In this document: positions 8,654-15,169 of the stretch, piece by piece
How positions within the stretch are numbered: position 1 is the stretch's first letter
Layout of the letters: every line of letters begins with the position of its first letter
NCBI RefSeq assembly: GCF_001956695.1
Contig: NZ_CP019070.1
Coordinates: 682,001-746,000, forward strand
Direction: 5' to 3'
Length of the DNA: 64,000 nucleotides
Source of the DNA: Poseidonibacter parvus
Lineage (GTDB): Bacteria > Campylobacterota > Campylobacteria > Campylobacterales > Arcobacteraceae
The notes under the pieces: model-generated
The model's input: only the letters and a program-made list of their open reading frames with translations
What the model was told of the DNA's origin: nothing
Databases searched by the model: none
Translations under genes and position numbers: made by a program

Positions 8654-9316
8654 TTAAACAGAGTAATATCTGTCAATTTTGTAACCTAAACCTCTAATAT
8701 TCTTTATGAAATCTTCTTTTAGTGCTTTTTTTAGCCTTGAGATTTCTGCTCTTATAGTAGGATTATCAATATTCTCTCCATCCCAGATGTCAATTCTAAA
8801 TCGCTCGAAGTCTACTATCATATTTATATTAAGTGCTAGAATATGAATTATCTCTAATTGCTTCTTTGTTAGGTTCTGTGGTTCTCCATTAAAATATAAG
8901 GTTTGAGTATCTTTTGCATAAGAGTAATTTTCTGAGAATCTTATGTGAGAAGTATTGCTTTGATCTTTTTTTAATAATTGGTTTATTTTTATACCTAGTT
9001 CTTCTAGATGAAAAGGTTTTTTTATATATTCTCTACAACCTAAGTCATATGCTTTAGAAATATCTTCAATATCAATTTGCGCAGATATATAAATTGTCGG
9101 AATATATATCTTTTTTTCATTAAGTTCAGACAAAATTGTAAAGCCATCTTTAGTAGGAACGTTTATATCCATAATTAGAAGGTCAAAAGAGGTATCAACA
9201 CTGTCAATAACATCTTGTCCATCAGTAAAACTTTCAACCATATGCCCAATATTTCTTAAATACTCACATATTGAGTTATTTAACATTAATTCATCTTCAA
9301 GTAATAGTATTTTCAT
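8654..9316 (-). CDS. OmpR-family response regulator
   Basis: A 220-residue two-component regulator. The receiver domain (1-120) has the acidic pair E7/D8, phospho-acceptor D50 in LLIMDINVP and the KKPF lysine near 101. The C-terminal winged-helix DNA-binding domain (about 130-218) ends RGLGYKID as in OmpR relatives. Its start lies inside the 3' end of the upstream histidine kinase gene (20-bp overlap), so the two are co-translated. Neighbouring symporter operons have phased direct repeats that fit this regulator class; carboxylate uptake is the likely target (inference). Confidence 0.93.
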   Translation of the reverse strand: MKILLLEDELMLNNSICEYLRNIGHMVESFTDGQDVIDSVDTSFDLLIMDINVPTKDGFTILSELNEKKIYIPTIYISAQIDIEDISKAYDLGCREYIKKPFHLEELGIKINQLLKKDQSNTSHIRFSENYSYAKDTQTLYFNGEPQNLTKKQLEIIHILALNINMIVDFERFRIDIWDGENIDNPTIRAEISRLKKALKEDFIKNIRGLGYKIDRYYSV

Positions 9317-10880
9317 TTATTTTAAACCTATAAGTAAATTTTGTTTCTTTATCGTTTGAATCTAATCTTATTATAACTAAATTCTTGTCACAGATTTCTT
9401 TTACAATTTTTAAGCCCAGACCAAATCCACCACGGGCAGAATTTTCTCTATAAAAATCATCAAAAATTTTATTTTGATATTCAATTTTTTTAGAATGTGT
9501 TGTAATTGAAAATTCAACTTCATTATCATTTATATAATCAAGTCTTACAAAAATAGGTGATTTTGCATATGAATATTTTATGGCATTTGATATATTATTA
9601 TCTATAACTCTTTGAAATTCTGTAATATTAAATTTTATATAAATATCTTCTTGTATATTACTAACAAAATATAAAGAGTTTGATTTTGCAATTTCTCCAA
9701 AAAAATCTAATCTATGCATAACGATATTTGAAAGATTTAAATACTCTTTTTCATATATAACTCTATCTTTTTTTATTAAATATGATAGGTCATCATAAAT
9801 ATATTGAATTATTTTTGCTCCTGATTCTATATGGGTAATATATTTGTTTTCAGGAACTTTCATTTTTAGTAAATCAATATTTGTTTGAATTATTGATAAA
9901 GGAGTGTTGATTTCATGTACGGAGTTTTTTATAAAAGTTTTTTGTGATTCAATAAGCTTTGTAAGCTCTTTTGTCTTTTCATCTACTTTATATTCTAGAT
10001 TTTTATTTAAGTCTTCTAGCATATGAGTTTTTAATTTTATATTATTCATTGCATCTGTTGCATAATTTGCAATAACTTTAAACTCTCCAAAAATAATTCT
10101 ATTTTGATTTATTGGTTCATCATTTTTTTGTGATTCTTTAAAATATTTACCAATTTCTTTTACATCATTTAAAATAAGTATAGTTGCATTTTTATAAATG
10201 AATATAGAATAAAGTACTAACATTATTGTTAGTGATGTTATTTGTAAAGTATAATCAGATATTTTTTGATTGTACTCATAGTTTTTTGCAAGTACAAGTT
10301 TATTTATCTTATCTAAATATACACCTTTGCCAATAGTCCAGTTCCATTCTTTATATGAGTTTGCATACGATATTTTTTTTGCATTATCTTCTATATCTGG
10401 TTTATACCAAACATAATCAATATAACCTCCCTCATTTTTTTTTGAAATATTAATTAATTCTTCTATAACTTTTTTTCCATTTACATCGGTAAGTTTAATT
10501 AAATTTTCTCCAATTTTAGTATTTTCAATTGGATGATATAAAGAGGTTCCATCAAATTCATATATAAATAAATAGTCATTTATATTATCACTTACTCTTA
10601 GTTTTGTTAATGCTTCTAATACTTCTTTTTGTATTTGTTTAGTACTTTTATTTTTTTTATGTTTAGTATGGTAATAATCTATAAAATTAATTACAGAGTT
10701 AACATCATTTTTTATTAAAGCTTGTTGATTAGTTGAATAATCAGTTTTTAATGTAAGAATTTTTTCTTGTAACTCTTCATGAGCATTGTTAATTATTATA
10801 AAAGTAAAAAAAGAAATTAATATAATAATAAAAAGTATACTGTAAAGAATTAGATGATATAGACTTTTGGCTTTGAACAT
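9297..10880 (-). CDS. Membrane sensor histidine kinase with periplasmic Cache domain
   Basis: A 527-residue kinase. Transmembrane helix 1 spans about residues 9-31 and helix 2 about 209-229. They enclose a periplasmic single-Cache-type domain with the WNWTIGKGVYLD segment near 179-190, found in small-molecule sensors. A coiled stretch leads to the H-box with H322 in KNSVHEINTPLS. The ATPase part has an N-box (ISNAIKYSYAKS) and a G-box (GGFGLGLKIV). The ligand is unknown; carboxylates are a common Cache ligand. It is the first gene of an operon with the OmpR-type regulator. Confidence 0.9.
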   Translation of the reverse strand: MFKAKSLYHLILYSILFIIILISFFTFIIINNAHEELQEKILTLKTDYSTNQQALIKNDVNSVINFIDYYHTKHKKNKSTKQIQKEVLEALTKLRVSDNINDYLFIYEFDGTSLYHPIENTKIGENLIKLTDVNGKKVIEELINISKKNEGGYIDYVWYKPDIEDNAKKISYANSYKEWNWTIGKGVYLDKINKLVLAKNYEYNQKISDYTLQITSLTIMLVLYSIFIYKNATILILNDVKEIGKYFKESQKNDEPINQNRIIFGEFKVIANYATDAMNNIKLKTHMLEDLNKNLEYKVDEKTKELTKLIESQKTFIKNSVHEINTPLSIIQTNIDLLKMKVPENKYITHIESGAKIIQYIYDDLSYLIKKDRVIYEKEYLNLSNIVMHRLDFFGEIAKSNSLYFVSNIQEDIYIKFNITEFQRVIDNNISNAIKYSYAKSPIFVRLDYINDNEVEFSITTHSKKIEYQNKIFDDFYRENSARGGFGLGLKIVKEICDKNLVIIRLDSNDKETKFTYRFKINENTIT

Positions 10881-10990
10881 TGAGTTTATCCTAGGTAAAT
10901 TTAATGAAGTTGTATATTAAGGATATCTTTTTTTTGATAAAGAGTTACTTTGAAAATATGATTTGTAGATTAGTTTATTGTAAGATTTTA

Positions 10991-11066
10991 TGGTGACCCG
11001 TGATGGATTCGAACCATCGGCCACCTCCTTAAAAGGGAGATGCTCTACCAGCTGAGCTAACGGGTC
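10991..11066 (-). tRNA. tRNA-Lys (UUU), array copy 5 in transcription order
   Basis: 76 nt with encoded CCA. Acceptor GACCCGT pairs with ACGGGTC, T-arm TTCGAAT loop, anticodon loop CTTTTAA. Last gene of the 17-tRNA array on the minus strand. Confidence 0.97.
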
Positions 11067-11080
11067 ACATAAATAAAAAG

Positions 11081-11157
11081 TGGCGCGGTAGAAGGGACTC
11101 GAACCCTCGACCTCCTACGTGACAGGCAGGCGTTCTAACCAACTAAACTACTACCGC
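11081..11157 (-). tRNA. tRNA-Asp (GUC), repeat unit 1
   Basis: 77 nt with encoded CCA and G discriminator. Acceptor GCGGTAG pairs with CTACCGC; anticodon loop CTGTCAC. Confidence 0.97.
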
Positions 11158-11251
11158 GCTTAAAAATACTAAATACAAAAATTGTAAATAGATGTCACAA
11201 TTAAAATAAGATTTGAAAATCAATGCCACTGCATTTTGTGATTCTTAAAAA

Positions 11252-11327
11252 TGGTGGTCGATGCAAGACTCGAACTTGCGACGTCTACCTTGTAAGGGTA
11301 GCGCTCTACCAACTGAGCTAATCGACC
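11252..11327 (-). tRNA. tRNA-Val (UAC), repeat unit 1
   Basis: 76 nt with encoded CCA. Acceptor GGTCGAT pairs with ATCGACC; anticodon loop CTTACAA. A 94-nt spacer separates it from the Asp gene. Confidence 0.97.
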
Positions 11328-11340
11328 ATATAAATGTTAG

Positions 11341-11415
11341 TGGTGATCCCTAGGGGATTCGAACCCCTATGGTTGGAATGAAAATCCAAAATCCTAACCA
11401 TTAGATGAAGGGACC
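11341..11415 (-). tRNA. tRNA-Glu (UUC), repeat unit 1
   Basis: 75 nt with encoded CCA. Acceptor GGTCCCT pairs with AGGGATC (one G-U pair); anticodon loop TTTTCAT. Confidence 0.97.
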
Positions 11416-11437
11416 ATAATCAAATAACATTTATAAA

Positions 11438-11513
11438 TGGTGACCCGTGATGGATTCGAACCATCGGCCACCTCCTTAAAAGGGAGATGCTCTACCAGCT
11501 GAGCTAACGGGTC
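11438..11513 (-). tRNA. tRNA-Lys (UUU), repeat unit 2
   Basis: Identical to the Lys gene at 10991-11066, displaced by exactly 447 bp; CCA encoded. Confidence 0.97.
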
Positions 11514-11527
11514 ACATAAATAAAAAG

Positions 11528-11604
11528 TGGCGCGGTAGAAGGGACTCGAACCCTCGACCTCCTACGTGACAGGCAGGCGTTCTAACCAACTAAACTACTA
11601 CCGC
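11528..11604 (-). tRNA. tRNA-Asp (GUC), repeat unit 2
   Basis: Identical to the Asp gene at 11081-11157, displaced by 447 bp. Confidence 0.97.
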
Positions 11605-11698
11605 GCTTAAAAATACTAAATACAAAAATTGTAAATAGATGTCACAATTAAAATAAGATTTAAAAATCAATGCCACTGCATTTTGTGATTCTTAAAAA

Positions 11699-11774
11699 TG
11701 GTGGTCGATGCAAGACTCGAACTTGCGACGTCTACCTTGTAAGGGTAGCGCTCTACCAACTGAGCTAATCGACC
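11699..11774 (-). tRNA. tRNA-Val (UAC), repeat unit 2
   Basis: Identical to the Val gene at 11252-11327, displaced by 447 bp. Confidence 0.97.
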
Positions 11775-11787
11775 ATATAAATGTTAG

Positions 11788-11862
11788 TGGTGATCCCTAG
11801 GGGATTCGAACCCCTATGGTTGGAATGAAAATCCAAAATCCTAACCATTAGATGAAGGGACC
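11788..11862 (-). tRNA. tRNA-Glu (UUC), repeat unit 2
   Basis: Identical to the Glu gene at 11341-11415, displaced by 447 bp. Confidence 0.97.
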
Positions 11863-11884
11863 ATAATCAAATAACATTTATAAA

Positions 11885-11960
11885 TGGTGACCCGTGATGG
11901 ATTCGAACCATCGGCCACCTCCTTAAAAGGGAGATGCTCTACCAGCTGAGCTAACGGGTC
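11885..11960 (-). tRNA. tRNA-Lys (UUU), repeat unit 3
   Basis: Third identical Lys gene, 894 bp from the first. Confidence 0.97.
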
Positions 11961-11974
11961 ACATAAATAAAAAG

Positions 11975-12051
11975 TGGCGCGGTAGAAGGGACTCGAACCC
12001 TCGACCTCCTACGTGACAGGCAGGCGTTCTAACCAACTAAACTACTACCGC
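11975..12051 (-). tRNA. tRNA-Asp (GUC), repeat unit 3
   Basis: Third identical Asp gene, 894 bp from the first. Confidence 0.97.
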
Positions 12052-12145
12052 GCTTAAAAATACTAAATACAAAAATTGTAAATAGATGTCACAATTAAAA
12101 TAAGATTTGAAAATCAATGCCACTGCATTTTGTGATTCTTAAAAA

Positions 12146-12221
12146 TGGTGGTCGATGCAAGACTCGAACTTGCGACGTCTACCTTGTAAGGGTAGCGCTC
12201 TACCAACTGAGCTAATCGACC
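12146..12221 (-). tRNA. tRNA-Val (UAC), repeat unit 3
   Basis: Third identical Val gene, 894 bp from the first. Confidence 0.97.
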
Positions 12222-12234
12222 ATATAAATGTTAG

Positions 12235-12309
12235 TGGTGATCCCTAGGGGATTCGAACCCCTATGGTTGGAATGAAAATCCAAAATCCTAACCATTAGAT
12301 GAAGGGACC
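12235..12309 (-). tRNA. tRNA-Glu (UUC), repeat unit 3
   Basis: Third identical Glu gene, 894 bp from the first. Confidence 0.97.
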
Positions 12310-12331
12310 ATAATCAAATAACATTTATAAA

Positions 12332-12407
12332 TGGTGACCCGTGATGGATTCGAACCATCGGCCACCTCCTTAAAAGGGAGATGCTCTACCAGCTGAGCTA
12401 ACGGGTC
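12332..12407 (-). tRNA. tRNA-Lys (UUU), repeat unit 4
   Basis: Fourth identical Lys gene, 1341 bp from the first. Confidence 0.97.
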
Positions 12408-12421
12408 ACATAAATAAAAAG

Positions 12422-12498
12422 TGGCGCGGTAGAAGGGACTCGAACCCTCGACCTCCTACGTGACAGGCAGGCGTTCTAACCAACTAAACTACTACCGC
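12422..12498 (-). tRNA. tRNA-Asp (GUC), repeat unit 4
   Basis: Fourth identical Asp gene, 1341 bp from the first. Confidence 0.97.
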
Positions 12499-12592
12499 GC
12501 TTAAAAATACTAAATACAAAAATTGTAAATAGATGTCACAATTAAAATAAGATTTAAAAATCAATGCCACTGCATTTTGTGATTCTTAAAAA

Positions 12593-12668
12593 TGGTGGTC
12601 GATGCAAGACTCGAACTTGCGACGTCTACCTTGTAAGGGTAGCGCTCTACCAACTGAGCTAATCGACC
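12593..12668 (-). tRNA. tRNA-Val (UAC), repeat unit 4
   Basis: Fourth identical Val gene, 1341 bp from the first. Confidence 0.97.
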
Positions 12669-12681
12669 ATATAAATGTTAG

Positions 12682-12756
12682 TGGTGATCCCTAGGGGATT
12701 CGAACCCCTATGGTTGGAATGAAAATCCAAAATCCTAACCATTAGATGAAGGGACC
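12682..12756 (-). tRNA. tRNA-Glu (UUC), repeat unit 4
   Basis: Fourth identical Glu gene, 1341 bp from the first. Confidence 0.97.
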
Positions 12757-12778
12757 ATAATCAAATAACATTTATAAA

Positions 12779-12854
12779 TGGTGACCCGTGATGGATTCGA
12801 ACCATCGGCCACCTCCTTAAAAGGGAGATGCTCTACCAGCTGAGCTAACGGGTC
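12779..12854 (-). tRNA. tRNA-Lys (UUU), first transcribed gene of the array
   Basis: Fifth identical Lys gene, 1788 bp from the leftmost one. It is nearest to the consensus promoter at 12893-12921 and therefore transcribed first. Upstream of it the repeat homology ends. Confidence 0.97.
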
Positions 12855-12892
12855 ACTATTATCTTAAGAATATTTTCTTAAAATGGAGTGGA

Positions 12893-12921
12893 ATTATAAT
12901 AGATTTCTTTTTATTTGTCAA
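12893..12921 (-). promoter_or_regulatory. Perfect consensus sigma-70 promoter for the tRNA array
   Basis: On the minus strand TTGACA (12916-12921) and TATAAT (12893-12898) are separated by exactly 17 bp. Transcription would begin near 12886, about 32 bp before the first tRNA-Lys. The -35 box lies in the last codons of the upstream CinA-type gene (12911-13417). A full consensus -35 is rare in this lineage and fits a very strong stable-RNA promoter. Confidence 0.85.
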
Positions 12922-13417
12922 TAGTTTTTTTAATAAATTCATAAATTTTTGCAAGGGCTGTTTTTGCTGCTTGAATTTGTACTTCTTCTCTATTGCCATT
13001 AAAGTGATAAATATCAATTATTTTTTCTTCTTTAAAGCCCATTATACCGATAACAACAGTACCTATTGGTTTATTAATTGAGCCTCCACCTGGACCTGCA
13101 ATTCCTGATACTGCAATAGCATAATTTGAATCAAGTTTTTTTGTAATTCCATCAAGCATTTGACTTACAACTTCTTCACTTACAGCTCCATATTTTTCAA
13201 GTGTAGAATTCTTTACATTTAATTGTTTATTTTTTATATTATTTGAATAGCTTACAATTGCCCCATTAAAAATATCTGATGAATTTGGCACTTTTGTAAT
13301 CATATATGAAATAAGACCACCTGTACAAGATTCTGCTGTTGTAATTGATTGTTTATTAATTCTAAGTATATCTTGAAGTTCTTGCATTTGTATGTCATTG
13401 AAAATTTCATCATACAT
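12911..13417 (-). CDS. CinA C-terminal domain nicotinamide-nucleotide amidohydrolase (PncC-like)
   Basis: A 168-residue protein equal to the stand-alone CinA C-terminal domain. It has TAESCTGGLISYMITKVPNSS (residues about 27-47; catalytic Ser region) and the glycine-rich VSGIAGPGGGS near 103-113. PncC enzymes deamidate nicotinamide mononucleotide in the pyridine-nucleotide salvage pathway. The N-terminal MoCF-like domain of full CinA is absent, as in E. coli PncC (YgaD). Its last codons double as the -35 region of the tRNA-array promoter, which may tie array expression to the sequence of this gene end. Confidence 0.88.
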   Translation of the reverse strand: MYDEIFNDIQMQELQDILRINKQSITTAESCTGGLISYMITKVPNSSDIFNGAIVSYSNNIKNKQLNVKNSTLEKYGAVSEEVVSQMLDGITKKLDSNYAIAVSGIAGPGGGSINKPIGTVVIGIMGFKEEKIIDIYHFNGNREEVQIQAAKTALAKIYEFIKKTIDK

Positions 13418-13511
13418 AAGTATTACCTTTATATATTATTAATATATTATGATATACAAAATTAAATTAAAAAAGATTTATTTATGGAAGTTTTGGATTA
13501 AAAATTAAGTT

Positions 13512-13543
13512 AATAAAATAAGAGATAAAACTCTTATTTTATT
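13512..13543. terminator. Hairpin terminator after mqo (bidirectional form)
   Basis: AATAAAATAAGAG and its complement form a 13-bp stem with a 6-nt loop, beginning 9 bp after the mqo stop. T-rich tracts flank it on both strands. Confidence 0.75.
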
Positions 13544-13552
13544 TTTTAGAAA

Positions 13553-14917
13553 TTAAACAGGTTCTGGATCTGTTAAGTCTGCTAAGAATTGTTCTTCATC
13601 AAATTCTAAATTTAAGTAGTCACATACTTCTTTAATATCTCTTTGTGCATTTCCTAAACAAGAAGTTGCACCTGGAGATGGAGTCATATTAAAGATAATA
13701 CCATTACCTTCACTTAATGATGCTTCTCCTAACATTAGTTTTTGTTCATCTTTATTAAGAACTTGAGGTCTAACACCACCAAATCCTTTTGCATATTCAA
13801 TATCATCTTTTGTTAATGATGGAACAATTTTTTGTGCATCTTTAACAAATAAACCTTTATTAATTCCTGGAACTTCAAATAAGAAGTTTTTAAATACATA
13901 GTTTCTAATTTCTGAATCTTTTAATAAGTCCCAGAATATTTTTAAGATATTTCCATCAATATTCATAGTTTTTAAACATTGACCAACAGAACTTAATCCT
14001 TTATATCTTTCTAATACACCAAGTGCTAATGCAGTTGGTCCGAATCTTGTTTTACCATCTTCTAAAATATCTGGATCACCATGTAATGCAGCAAATGGTA
14101 ATTTATCATTTTGTACCATGTAAACTTTTCCATTTAAAAATTCACCACTAGTAATATAAAACGATCCAGCCATTGATAAAGAACCCATATGTTTACCATA
14201 ACCCATTTTATGAGCTAAGTATAATGAGTGAGCACCAGCGTTTACAACAACAAAATCAGCTGTATATACAGTACCATTTACAGTTGTTAATTTGTATTTA
14301 TCTCCAACTTTTTCTATATCTTCAACTTCAGAGTTATAGAAAATATCTGTTGTTTTTGATTCATCAGCTTCTTGACCAGCTTTTGCTAATTCTTCAGTCA
14401 TAGCACCATAATCAACAGTAGTGTACTCATCTCTAGCACCCATTGCTACGATTTCTTCTGGTCTGTCTTTAGTTTGCTCTTTGTCGGCATAAACTAATTT
14501 AGGTTCTAATTCTCTTAATTGTTCTTTATCCCATAATTCTAAGTAAGGGAATAATTCTTTGAATTCATTGTATCTATTTGTAATAAATTCAACTTCTTCT
14601 TTTCCAACACCTAAAGCCATTTTTTGATGTTTAAACATGATTTTTTCTTCTAGTCCATATTGTAAACAGAACTTTTCAATCATTTTTGCAGTTCTTTTTG
14701 TGATTTTCGCTTTGTCTAAAGTATAGTTCGTTTCGATATCACCAACGTGAATTGTTTGAGAGTTACTACTACCTTTTGAATTTAAAGTAGCTAAAGCTTC
14801 ATACTTTTCTAACATACAAATATTTTTTGCAGTAGAATATTTTGCTAGTTCGTAAAATAATGCTGCTCCTGAGATTCCCCCACCAACTATTACAACTTCA
14901 TAATGTTTTTCGTTCAT
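13553..14917 (-). CDS. mqo: Malate:quinone oxidoreductase
   Basis: A 454-residue FAD enzyme that oxidises malate to oxaloacetate and passes electrons to the quinone pool; in Campylobacterota it serves the citric-acid cycle in place of or beside NAD-dependent malate dehydrogenase. The dinucleotide-binding VVIVGGGISGAA is at the N-terminus. Length and sequence style match the short Helicobacter-type Mqo rather than the longer E. coli type. I place the start at the ATG at 14917 because AGGAAG lies 5 bp before it; an in-frame GTG at 14923 would leave no spacing. Monocistronic, with its own terminator. Confidence 0.85.
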   Translation of the reverse strand: MNEKHYEVVIVGGGISGAALFYELAKYSTAKNICMLEKYEALATLNSKGSSNSQTIHVGDIETNYTLDKAKITKRTAKMIEKFCLQYGLEEKIMFKHQKMALGVGKEEVEFITNRYNEFKELFPYLELWDKEQLRELEPKLVYADKEQTKDRPEEIVAMGARDEYTTVDYGAMTEELAKAGQEADESKTTDIFYNSEVEDIEKVGDKYKLTTVNGTVYTADFVVVNAGAHSLYLAHKMGYGKHMGSLSMAGSFYITSGEFLNGKVYMVQNDKLPFAALHGDPDILEDGKTRFGPTALALGVLERYKGLSSVGQCLKTMNIDGNILKIFWDLLKDSEIRNYVFKNFLFEVPGINKGLFVKDAQKIVPSLTKDDIEYAKGFGGVRPQVLNKDEQKLMLGEASLSEGNGIIFNMTPSPGATSCLGNAQRDIKEVCDYLNLEFDEEQFLADLTDPEPV

Positions 14918-15113
14918 GTACACTTCCTATGTATTGTTTAATTATCTCAAAAATATTAACACATAAATGTTTTGGACTAGCTAAATGAAATTAGAAAACA
15001 CTTTATAAATCAATAAAATATAGAGATTGGTAACACCTTGTAAAATTTATACACAGTGTAATGATTTTATTTCAAACTATATATAGATTATATAAAATTT
15101 AATTTATTTTAGT

Positions 15114-15119
15114 TATAAT
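15114..15119 (+). promoter_or_regulatory. Probable -10 element upstream of ileS
   Basis: TATAAT 50 bp before the chosen ileS start, in very AT-rich DNA, with no recognisable -35. Start of transcription would be near 15126. Confidence 0.4.
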
Positions 15120-15169
15120 CTACGATTTAATGAAAAACAACAAATATGATAATTGAAGGTATTTTGAAA

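Larger units (their letters stand above)
10991..12854 (-). repeat. Tandem tRNA array, four 447-bp units plus one terminal Lys gene
   Basis: Four units of Glu-Val-Asp-Lys (transcription order) follow an initial Lys gene, giving 17 tRNAs. Genes and spacers repeat with a fixed 447-bp period. The one difference I found is a G or A in the Asp-Val spacer at 11215 (G), 11662 (A), 12109 (G) and 12556 (A). The alternation suggests that a two-unit block of 894 bp was itself duplicated. Confidence 0.95.

Noticed and set aside
11158-11251. Internal promoter in the Asp-Val spacers of the tRNA units
   Set aside because: Some TTTACA- and TATTTA-like strings occur, but none has good spacing, and the array has a consensus promoter upstream.
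10991-12854. Regular repeats with spacers, at first sight CRISPR-like
   Set aside because: The repeating elements fold as complete tRNAs with CCA ends, and the spacers are also repeated, so this is a tRNA array.
14173-14403. Plus-strand frame rich in Gln, Leu and Tyr within mqo
   Set aside because: Low-complexity composition produced by reading the opposite strand of an AT-rich gene.
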